This document shows positions 1 to 5,781 of a stretch of 11,921 nucleotides of DNA, one piece after another. The stretch comes from Bacillota bacterium. GTDB lineage: Bacteria; Bacillota; Clostridia; Clostridiales; Clostridiaceae. Positions within the stretch are counted from its first letter, which is position 1; every line of letters begins with the position of its first letter. A program made the translations under genes and the position numbers. The notes under the pieces are model-generated. The model ran no database searches, had not been told where the DNA came from, and worked only from the letters and a program-made list of their open reading frames with translations. The stretch spans positions 1 through 11,921 of the forward strand of contig JAUZPI010000112.1 of the NCBI GenBank assembly GCA_030706015.1. The letters run 5' to 3'.

Positions 1-1
1 T

Positions 2-3000
2 AACCAAAATGATTATTCCGGCAATACCACAGATGGGATTTCTGCAAGGGCAGACGCTTTAAGTTATCCGCAGGGAATTGCATTAGACAGCAGAGGAAAT
101 ATGTATTTTGCAGAGCCTGGTAAAAATAAGATATACAAAGTGGATAGCGCTACTGGAATGGTTGTAACATTTGCAGGTAATGGAACTGCGGGTTATACAG
201 GAGATGGAGGAGCTGCAACTTCAGCGGAGTTATCTTATCCTACAAGCATTGCATTTGACAAAAAAGACAATATGTATATTGCAGATAATGAAAATAAAGT
301 AATCCGAAAAGTAGATACTCACGGTAATATAAGTACGATAGTGGATCAATCACAAGGATTGGACTATCCTAATGGTGTTGCTGTGGATGGCAGCGGAAAT
401 ATATATATAACAGGCACAAACAATGTAATATACAGGGCTGATTCTAATGGTGTTATAAACACTTGGACAGCTGGTTTAAGCAATGGAGAACCCTTTGGAA
501 TCGCAGCAGACAAGAGTGGCAACGCATATGTGGCAGATCCAAGTGTTAACCAGGTGTACAAGATATCTTATGGTAGCTCGGGAACAACAATAAGTGTTGT
601 AGCAGGAGATGGAAATTGTAGCTTTTCAGGTGATGGAGGGCCTGCAACAGCAGCAGAATTAACTGACCCTACTGGAGTTACCTTTGATAGCAGAGGTAAT
701 CTTTATATAATAGATCAAACTAACAGAATCCGTGTTGTAGATACTAGTGGCAATATTTACACTATTGCTGGAACAGGAACTTATGGTGATACAGGAGATG
801 GCGGGGCTGCGCTTTCAGCAGATATAGCACCTAGTTCTTATGGTGGAATAACAGTTGATAGTAATGGGAATGTGTATTTCTCAGATGACGGTAATAATGT
901 TATCCGAAAGCTAACTGCACAGGGACATTTTGTAACATATAACGGCAATGGAGCTGATACTGGAACTGCACCGACTGACAATAATGCATATTCATCTGGA
1001 AGCACAGTGACAGTAAAAGATAACACAGGGGCAATGACAAGGACAGGACATGTTTTCTCTGGCTGGAATACCAAAGCTGATGGTTCTGGAAGTATGTACT
1101 GGCCCAATATTTCGTATTATAACACATATACTATGGGAATGGAAAATGTGACCTTGTATGCTATTTGGGCTCAGCAAGCTAATGCAGCCAACAATGTTGT
1201 AAGCCTAAATTCTATTAGTATAACAACAGGTAATTCGGTAACTATTACAGCAGTAGGAGACAGGCAGTCAGCTACTGGAAGTTTAGTAGGAGAAGAAAGA
1301 TACATACCAACTACATGGACATCAACTGAAACTGGTAAATCTGGCACCTTCACTTTAAATGGAAGCAGTTATACTTCAAATTATACTTCGTCAACGGTAG
1401 GAAGTTATACTATAACAGCTACTTTCCAATTACAAAATTTCAATGGAGATGGTTGGAGTGATGTTTCGGGTTCCACAAATACAAAAACAGTTAGTTTGAC
1501 AGTAAATTCAGCAGCTACGACAGCAGTTGCAGGAAATAATAGTGTTAGCTTAAGCTCCAGCAGTGTGACAGCAGGTAATCCTGTAACTATAACAGCAGTA
1601 GGGGACAGGCAATCAGCTACTGGAAGCGTAAATAATGATGAAAGATATATCCCAACTACATGGACATCAACTGAAACTGGTAAATCAGGAACCTTCACAT
1701 TAAATGGAACTGATTATACATCAGATTATACTCCGGGAGCAGCAGGAAGTTATACTATAACAGCCAGCTATAGATTGCAATATTGGGATGGTACGAAATG
1801 GCTTGACTATGAAAGCGTAGATACAAAGACAACTAGCTTGACAGTGAATGCACCAGCACCAACACCGACAACAGCAAATAGGGGTAATGATAGTGTAAGT
1901 GTAAATCCTAGTAACATAACAGTAGGAAGTTCAGTAACTATAACAGCAGTTGGAGATAGACAGTTAGCTAATGGAAGTGTAAATGGGGATGAAAGATATA
2001 TACCAACTACATGGACATCAAGTGAAATTGGTAAGTCAGGAACCTTCACATTAAACGGAACTGATTATACATCAAATTATACTCCAGCAACGGCAGGAAG
2101 TTATACTATAACTGCTAACTATAAATTGCAAGTATGGAGTAATGGGCAATGGATTGATGCTGAAGGAAGCGATACAAAGACAACTATTTTGACAGTGAAT
2201 GCGCCAGCACGAACACCGACAACAGCAAATAGGGATAATGATAGTGTAAGTGTAAATCCTAGTAGCATAACAGTAGGAAGTTCAGCAACCATAACAGCAG
2301 TTGGAGATAGACAGTTAGCTAATGGAAGTGTAAATGGAGATAAAAGATATATTCCAACTACATGGACATCAACTGAAACAGGTAAATCCGGAACCTTTAC
2401 TTTGAAATCCGGAAACTATACATCAAATTATACGCCATCCACAGCAGGAAGTTATATAATAACAGCAAGTTATAAATTACAAGTATGGAATGGTACAAGC
2501 TGGATTGATGCTGAAGGAAGCGATACAAAGACAGCTATTTTGACAGTGAAGGTACCAGCACCAACACCGACAACAGCAAATAGGGGTAATGATAGTGTAA
2601 GTGTAAATTCTAGCAGCATAACAGTAGGAAGTTCAGCAAATATAACAGCAGTAGGAGATAGACAGTTAGCTAATGGAAGTGTAAATGGAGATGAAAGATA
2701 TATTCCAACTACATGGACATCAAGTGAAACTGGTAAGTTAGGAACCTTTACATTAAATGGAAGTGATTATACATCAAATTATACACCATCCACAGCAGGA
2801 AGTTATACAATAACAGCAAGTTATAAATTACAAGTATGGAATGGTACAAGCTGGGTTGATGCTGAAGGAAGTGATACAAAGACAGCTGCTTTGACAGTGA
2901 CAAGTGAAACTAGTATAAATGGTAAAGTAGAAGATGGAAAAACAGGAACAGAAGTTGCACCTATAAATGCAAAAGTTATAACTGAAAGTGATGGCACTAA

Positions 3001-3733
3001 AACTATTATCATGAAAGAATCAGAAAGTATACTAGTAAAGAAACCTGATGGTACAACAACAGCACTAGGTAACATTTCTGAAGTATCCGTTTTAGCAGAT
3101 GATGGGTCAGTAGTACCAATAACATCAGATGGAACAATTACTTTTAGCAATATGACAAATGGAAGTGAGAGTAATTTTAAGGTTTATTATGACTTAGGAA
3201 ATGGAGAAAAAATTGTTATTGGAAAGGTTAAGGTTTCAATATCAGCTGCCGGTGATGTAAATGTAGTAAGTCAATTAATAGACCCATATGGTACAATTAC
3301 AGATAGTGTTACAGGAAATAAAATTTCAGGAGTGAATGTTAAGCTATATTATGCAAATACAGCTAGAAACTTAGCAAATGGAAAGACACCGGATACCTTA
3401 GTTCAACTCCCAATAATAGATGAATTTAAACCAAATAACAATCAAGATCCACAAATAAGTGATTTGTTGGGAACTTATGGATGGATGGTATATCCAGATG
3501 CAGATTACTATATAGTAGCAACAAAGGATGGATATGATAAATATACAAGTCCTACAATTTCAGTTGGGAAAGAAATCGTAAAATATGATTTTAAGATGAG
3601 TCCTACTACCAATATTACAAAACTTCCACAAACCGGATCACCTATAGATATATCTATATTGATTTTTGGTGGAGTTGTTTTAATTATAGCAGGACTTATG
3701 GTAGGCAGAAGGAAAAAAATAAATAAAAATTAG
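2..3733 (+). CDS. NHL-repeat / InlB-repeat / Ig-like LPXTG surface protein (5' end outside window)
   Basis: Large cell-wall-anchored surface protein, probably an adhesin or carbohydrate/protein-binding factor. The frame is open from base 2 to a TAG at 3731-3733, giving 1243 visible residues; the ATG at 101 lies inside an NHL blade and is not the start, so the signal peptide and the first blades are missing. Order: about six NHL beta-propeller repeats (nt 2-925; recurring Y/DP-x-G-I/V-x-x-D-x-x-GN-x-Y), an InlB/Listeria-Bacteroides-type repeat ending in a YAIW motif (about 930-1170), five Ig-like repeats (1190-2902), a spacer region, a carboxypeptidase-regulatory-like fold (about 3280-3600), then LPQTG at 3623-3637, a hydrophobic segment and a basic RRKK tail. 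This is a classic sortase A substrate tail. Pro/Thr-rich linkers (APTPTTAN type) separate the Ig repeats. Ligand unknown. A terminator follows. Domain calls are from motif recognition only. Confidence 0.9.
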   Translation, partial: NQNDYSGNTTDGISARADALSYPQGIALDSRGNMYFAEPGKNKIYKVDSATGMVVTFAGNGTAGYTGDGGAATSAELSYPTSIAFDKKDNMYIADNENKVIRKVDTHGNISTIVDQSQGLDYPNGVAVDGSGNIYITGTNNVIYRADSNGVINTWTAGLSNGEPFGIAADKSGNAYVADPSVNQVYKISYGSSGTTISVVAGDGNCSFSGDGGPATAAELTDPTGVTFDSRGNLYIIDQTNRIRVVDTSGNIYTIAGTGTYGDTGDGGAALSADIAPSSYGGITVDSNGNVYFSDDGNNVIRKLTAQGHFVTYNGNGADTGTAPTDNNAYSSGSTVTVKDNTGAMTRTGHVFSGWNTKADGSGSMYWPNISYYNTYTMGMENVTLYAIWAQQANAANNVVSLNSISITTGNSVTITAVGDRQSATGSLVGEERYIPTTWTSTETGKSGTFTLNGSSYTSNYTSSTVGSYTITATFQLQNFNGDGWSDVSGSTNTKTVSLTVNSAATTAVAGNNSVSLSSSSVTAGNPVTITAVGDRQSATGSVNNDERYIPTTWTSTETGKSGTFTLNGTDYTSDYTPGAAGSYTITASYRLQYWDGTKWLDYESVDTKTTSLTVNAPAPTPTTANRGNDSVSVNPSNITVGSSVTITAVGDRQLANGSVNGDERYIPTTWTSSEIGKSGTFTLNGTDYTSNYTPATAGSYTITANYKLQVWSNGQWIDAEGSDTKTTILTVNAPARTPTTANRDNDSVSVNPSSITVGSSATITAVGDRQLANGSVNGDKRYIPTTWTSTETGKSGTFTLKSGNYTSNYTPSTAGSYIITASYKLQVWNGTSWIDAEGSDTKTAILTVKVPAPTPTTANRGNDSVSVNSSSITVGSSANITAVGDRQLANGSVNGDERYIPTTWTSSETGKLGTFTLNGSDYTSNYTPSTAGSYTITASYKLQVWNGTSWVDAEGSDTKTAALTVTSETSINGKVEDGKTGTEVAPINAKVITESDGTKTIIMKESESILVKKPDGTTTALGNISEVSVLADDGSVVPITSDGTITFSNMTNGSESNFKVYYDLGNGEKIVIGKVKVSISAAGDVNVVSQLIDPYGTITDSVTGNKISGVNVKLYYANTARNLANGKTPDTLVQLPIIDEFKPNNNQDPQISDLLGTYGWMVYPDADYYIVATKDGYDKYTSPTISVGKEIVKYDFKMSPTTNITKLPQTGSPIDISILIFGGVVLIIAGLMVGRRKKINKN
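1190..2902 (+). repeat. five tandem in-frame Ig-like repeats of 345-351 bp
   Basis: The GDRQ codons recur at 1256, 1601, 1952, 2303 and 2654, giving periods of 345, 351, 351 and 351 bp (115-117 residues). Each copy carries the fixed blocks ITAVGDRQ, ERYIPTTW (KRYIPTTW in copy 4), a GKxGTFTL block and GSYxITA, ending in a TxxLTV strand. Copies 3, 4 and 5 are much closer to each other in DNA (roughly nine bases in ten by eye) than to copies 1 and 2, which points to recent duplication or homogenisation and possible copy-number variation between strains. Confidence 0.92.
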
Positions 3734-3752
3734 TCCAGTGATCTGTCTTAAG

Positions 3753-3779
3753 ATGATGCATATTGTAGTTGTGTATCAT
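3753..3779 (+). other. short hairpin in the 3' UTR of the surface-protein gene
   Basis: ATGATGCA (3753-3760) pairs with TGTATCAT (3772-3779), 8 bp with one G-U pair and an 11-base loop. No T-run follows, so it is not itself a terminator. It lies 20 bases after the stop codon and before the GC-rich terminator. It may protect the 3' end; role otherwise unknown. Confidence 0.35.
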
Positions 3780-3825
3780 TTGAGTGAATTGTAGGTTTCA
3801 CCCACCATACTTCGCCTCCACCATG

Positions 3826-3861
3826 AACTCCACGACGGGAATGTCGTGGAGTTTCTCTTTT
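3826..3861 (+). terminator. Rho-independent terminator of the LPXTG gene
   Basis: AACTCCACGAC (3826-3836) pairs perfectly with GTCGTGGAGTT (3843-3853), an 11-bp stem with a 6-base loop, followed by TCTCTTTT. Read on the plus strand it ends the surface-protein transcript before the convergent yeiL-like gene. Confidence 0.85.
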
Positions 3862-3881
3862 GTAAGAAAGTTTAGAATTAT

Positions 3882-3916
3882 AAAAGGTGAACCATACCAT
3901 ATATGAAATATACGGT
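3882..3916 (-). terminator. possible weak terminator for the yeiL-like gene
   Basis: On the minus strand ACCGTATAT pairs with ATATATGGT around a TTC loop (3896-3916), 9 bp with one G-U pair. A TTTT run follows only after about ten bases (3882-3885), so termination is plausible but weak. It sits 20 bases past the stop codon of the minus-strand gene. Confidence 0.4.
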
Positions 3917-3935
3917 TGATATGAGTGCGGTATAG

Positions 3936-4595
3936 TTAGTCTTTTGCCATTTTGCTAAGTAAGTTTATATCTTTTATTTTGTATCCTTTTATTGTTTTCT
4001 CTAATATACCTGATTTGCAGAAATCAGCAATAACATATAATAAATGACGATAGCTTGCCCCTAAATACTCACATACTTCTGAATGTTTTTCAACATATAA
4101 TCCATTATGATTTGTTAATAGAATAAATGAAGCTAGTCTGTTTTTTAAAGGATATACCTGATTTTGGGTGTAATTTCTTGTATTTTGGATAGCTTTTTTA
4201 CTTAGGAAAAAGCAAAGATGCCTTAAAAAAACTGTATCATCTAAAAGTAGTTCTTTACATCTTGATATATCAAAGCAAAAGCAGATACAGCTAGATAAGG
4301 CTTGTACTCCATTAGTATGTTCTTGGGCCTTGATTAATTCCATTTCACCGATAAAGCAAGGTGCTTCTAAAAAGTTTATAAGGGATGTTTTGCCATTTTT
4401 ATGTGTTAAACAAAGTTTAGCATTTCCTTTTATCATATAAAAGAAATAGGTTGGTGAGGTCCCCTCTTTATAAATGAAATCTCCGTCATTAAACTCTACC
4501 AAATTTAAAAAAGGAATGATATTCGACGAAAAATATTGCTGAATAGGATGTTTTTCAAGATATGAAAATAATAATTCTCTACTATAATACTTCAT
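3936..4595 (-). CDS. yeiL: Crp/Fnr-family transcriptional regulator, YeiL type
   Basis: Cytoplasmic DNA-binding regulator of 219 residues, the same length as E. coli YeiL, which it resembles in blocks I remember well: SLINFLEAPCFIGEMELI near residue 71, a TQNQxxPLxNRLAxFILL block near 143-160, and EYLGxSYRHLLYV near 176-188. Residues about 25-115 form the cyclic-nucleotide-binding-type beta-roll, about 118-145 the dimer helix, and 170-205 the winged HTH. Nine cysteines are present (62, 80, 103, 105, 107, 113, 128, 175, 193), including a CxCxC cluster, which would suit redox or metal sensing; this is inference, as is any effector. The start ATG has GAGGAGA eight bases upstream (4604-4610 complement). 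It is divergent from the methyltransferase gene, with a palindrome over its predicted start point suggesting autoregulation or shared control. Confidence 0.88.
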   Translation of the reverse strand: MKYYSRELLFSYLEKHPIQQYFSSNIIPFLNLVEFNDGDFIYKEGTSPTYFFYMIKGNAKLCLTHKNGKTSLINFLEAPCFIGEMELIKAQEHTNGVQALSSCICFCFDISRCKELLLDDTVFLRHLCFFLSKKAIQNTRNYTQNQVYPLKNRLASFILLTNHNGLYVEKHSEVCEYLGASYRHLLYVIADFCKSGILEKTIKGYKIKDINLLSKMAKD

Positions 4596-4620
4596 TTTTA
4601 ATGTCTCCTCTTTAAATTAG

Positions 4621-4636
4621 TATGAGATTTCTCATA
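4621..4636. promoter_or_regulatory. 16-bp perfect palindrome, candidate operator
   Basis: TATGAGA-TT-TCTCATA is a perfect inverted repeat. It lies just downstream of the minus-strand -10 box, covering the predicted transcription start of the yeiL-like gene, where a bound protein would repress. A further half site TCTCAT occurs at 4645-4650. The YeiL-type regulator itself is the obvious candidate binder, but the arms do not match the classic FNR (TTGAT-N4-ATCAA) or CRP boxes. Confidence 0.55.
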
Positions 4637-4638
4637 TT

Positions 4639-4667
4639 ATTGTATCTCATTTGATGCTATACTTCAA
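4639..4667 (-). promoter_or_regulatory. sigma-A type promoter of the yeiL-like gene
   Basis: On the minus strand: -35 TTGAAG (complement of 4662-4667), exact 17-base spacer, -10 TACAAT (complement of 4639-4644). The start point would fall near 4632, inside the palindrome at 4621-4636. Confidence 0.65.
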
Positions 4668-4687
4668 TTAATTACAATTAAAGTATA
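4651..4687 (+). promoter_or_regulatory. promoter of the methyltransferase gene, overlapping the divergent promoter and an inverted repeat
   Basis: -35 TTGATG (4651-4656), 16-base spacer, -10 TACAAT (4673-4678). The box region is also an imperfect 30-bp inverted repeat: TATACTT (4658-4664) against AAGTATA (4681-4687), with AATT arms further in and one mismatch. The -35 of the divergent yeiL promoter (4662-4667) lies inside it, so one protein bound here could control both genes. Confidence 0.5.
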
Positions 4688-4713
4688 TAAAAAGAAACAG
4701 GAGGATTAATGAA

Positions 4714-5370
4714 ATGGAACAAAAAACATACTGGGATAATGTTGCTGATAAAAAAGAGTTTACAACACCTTTTCATTTTGAGGCTTTTGAAAAAGTTGTT
4801 AAAAAGGATGCTTTGATTTTAGATGTTGGTTGTGGTTATGGGCGAACTTTAGAAAAACTGTATCAGTATGGTTATCACAATTTAATAGGTATTGATTTTT
4901 CAGAAAAAATGATTGAACGTGGAAGGAATCAATATCCATATTTGGATTTAAGAATTAAAAATAAAAAAACAATAGAAATTGAAGACAATAGTTGTGATGC
5001 TGTTATACTTTTTGCAGTTCTCACATGTATAATTGATGATAAAGAACAACTAGAGCTGCTAAAAGAAATAGAGAGAGTTCTAAAGCCCAATGGAGTTGTT
5101 TATATAAATGACTTTTTACTTAATTTAGATGAGCGCAATTTAAAAAGATATGATGATTTTCATAATAAATATAAGAAATATGGTGTATTTGAGCTGCCAG
5201 AGGGTGCAATTGTTAGGCATCATAACATTGAATGGATTAAACAACTATCTGCTCTTTTTGGTAATATTGCTTTGGAAGAAGTTGTATTTACAACAATGAA
5301 TGGAAACAAATCAAATGGATTTTACTTTTTAGGGCGAAAAATGGATAATAATTTGCAGAATTCCAGATAA
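4714..5370 (+). CDS. class I SAM-dependent methyltransferase
   Basis: Small cytoplasmic methyltransferase of 218 residues, the size of a stand-alone Rossmann-fold catalytic domain (Methyltransf_11/25 type). Motif I LDVGCGYGR at residues 36-44 binds S-adenosylmethionine; an acidic residue after strand beta-2 (GIDFSEKM, D61) would hold the ribose; strand beta-4 region DAVILFAVLTCI (95-106) and the post-motif LLKEIERVLKPNGVVYINDF (115-134) are typical. The substrate cannot be told from the sequence. AGGAGG at 4699-4704 sits nine bases before the ATG at 4714; the nearby ATG at 4709 is in another frame. It stands alone on its strand, divergent from the yeiL-like regulator with interlocked promoters, so that regulator may control it. 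A terminator follows at 5435. Confidence 0.88.
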   Translation: MEQKTYWDNVADKKEFTTPFHFEAFEKVVKKDALILDVGCGYGRTLEKLYQYGYHNLIGIDFSEKMIERGRNQYPYLDLRIKNKKTIEIEDNSCDAVILFAVLTCIIDDKEQLELLKEIERVLKPNGVVYINDFLLNLDERNLKRYDDFHNKYKKYGVFELPEGAIVRHHNIEWIKQLSALFGNIALEEVVFTTMNGNKSNGFYFLGRKMDNNLQNSR

Positions 5371-5371
5371 A

Positions 5372-5421
5372 GTTGCTAGAGGTATTTCCCCTGTGCTTGA
5401 TTTCGAGTTGAGCAACACCTC
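5372..5421 (+). other. structured RNA segment with two mutually exclusive hairpins
   Basis: Immediately after the methyltransferase stop. Fold A: GAGGT (5379-5383) with ACCTC (5417-5421) enclosing TGCTTGA (5394-5400) with TTGAGCA (5408-5414). Fold B: GTTGCT (5372-5377) with AGCAAC (5411-5416), which disrupts the inner helix of fold A. A terminator follows 13 bases later. The GGT...ACC closing frame loosely recalls the c-di-GMP-II layout downstream, but the conserved AGTAGTG block is absent, so I do not assign it to that class. Confidence 0.4.
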
Positions 5422-5434
5422 AGAAAGTATTAAA

Positions 5435-5469
5435 AACTCTTACTTTAAAAATAAAGTTAGGGTTTTTTT
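5435..5469 (+). terminator. Rho-independent terminator after the methyltransferase
   Basis: AACTCTTACTTT (5435-5446) pairs with AAAGTTAGGGTT (5453-5464): 12 positions with one G-U pair and one mismatch, a 6-base loop, then a T-run to 5469. It separates the methyltransferase unit from the riboswitch leader and argues against the 70-codon frame that spans it. Confidence 0.85.
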
Positions 5470-5598
5470 GTTTACTATGATGAATAATATCATTTCATTT
5501 GAATATAAATGGAAGAGAACCGTCTCTTATTGTAAACGGTATCAAATAGTTGGATTTTCTAAATATTATTTGATATCCATAGGTTTTGTAATATGTGA
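5470..5598 (+). other. AT-rich intergenic stretch expected to hold the promoter of the riboswitch transcript
   Basis: No gene is supported here. A small hairpin TTTCATTT / AAATGGAA is present near 5495-5513. TAATAT at 5589-5594 could be a -10 box placing the start at the very base of aptamer 1, and TTGGAT (5550-5555) with TGATAT (5571-5576) is an alternative with a short spacer. Neither is convincing, so the start point is undecided. Confidence 0.3.
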
Positions 5599-5669
5599 AG
5601 GTTAAGAAGTTTGGTCTGTATATGGATACTTGGATCACATAGAACTGGTAGTGTAACCCACCCTAACCT
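5599..5669 (+). promoter_or_regulatory. c-di-GMP-II riboswitch aptamer 1 of 2 (diverged copy)
   Basis: P1 is AGGTTA (5599-5604) with TAACCT (5664-5669), six perfect pairs. Core features match the class-II c-di-GMP aptamer as I recall it from C. acetobutylicum: GGT (5613-5615) with the downstream ACC, P3 ATACT (5626-5630) with AGTGT (5650-5654), P4 GATC (5633-5636) with GAAC (5642-5645), then the GTAGTG-T-AACC block. Two positions depart from the consensus: G instead of A just before GTAGTG (5647) and C instead of G in AACCGACC (5659). Its 59-base core (5606-5664) is identical at 49 of 59 positions to the second copy 75 bases downstream. Confidence 0.82.
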
Positions 5670-5743
5670 AGGGGAGCTGAGAAGTGCGGTCTGTATATGG
5701 ACACTTGGATCGTATGGAGCGAGTAGTGTAACCGACCCTCTTA
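5669..5743 (+). promoter_or_regulatory. c-di-GMP-II riboswitch aptamer 2 of 2
   Basis: P1 is TAGGGG (5669-5674) with CTCTTA (5738-5743), six pairs including two G-U. The core has GGTC, a TATATGG joining segment, P3 ACACT (5701-5705) with AGTGT (5725-5729), P4 GATC (5708-5711) with GAGC (5717-5720), and the hallmark AGTAGTGTAACCGACC ending at 5737. Between the copies P3 varies as T-G versus C-G, which keeps pairing, while P4 keeps its three Watson-Crick pairs around one A-R mismatch. All consensus ligand-pocket positions I remember are intact in this copy. It abuts aptamer 1 with no real linker. Confidence 0.9.
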
Positions 5744-5772
5744 AAGAATAAAAAAAATAATTTTAAGAGGAG
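5737..5772 (+). promoter_or_regulatory. riboswitch expression platform: helix sequestering the ribosome binding site
   Basis: CCTCTTAAA (5737-5745) is perfectly complementary to TTTAAGAGG (5762-5770), 9 bp plus a possible G-U pair; the downstream strand contains the ribosome binding site AGAGGAG (5766-5772), nine bases before the ATG at 5782. The upstream strand overlaps the 3' side of aptamer-2 P1 (5738-5743). The two helices cannot coexist, so ligand-stabilised P1 should free the ribosome binding site: a predicted translational ON switch. Confidence 0.8.
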
Positions 5773-5781
5773 AATGATTTC

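Noticed and set aside
101..103. ATG at 101 as the start of the surface protein
   Set aside because: The frame is open upstream to base 2 and encodes the first half of the same NHL blade; no ribosome binding site or signal peptide is at 101.
838..3150. several minus-strand frames of 60-109 codons over the surface-protein repeats
   Set aside because: They recur with the repeat period and mirror the Thr/Ser/Val-rich coding strand; shadows of the repeats.
3740..3820. a third c-di-GMP riboswitch downstream of the LPXTG gene
   Set aside because: There is a hairpin and a GGTTTCACCCACC block but neither the class-I nor class-II conserved core, and no gene follows on that strand.
5393..5605. 70-codon plus-strand frame starting with GTG between the methyltransferase and the riboswitch
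   Set aside because: No ribosome binding site, it crosses a strong intrinsic terminator at 5435-5469 and ends inside aptamer-1 P1; the residues look random.
5606..5739. the 75-base duplicated leader as a CRISPR, attachment site or mobile-element end
   Set aside because: Only two copies, no spacer logic, and the pairing pattern and conserved blocks fit the c-di-GMP-II aptamer.
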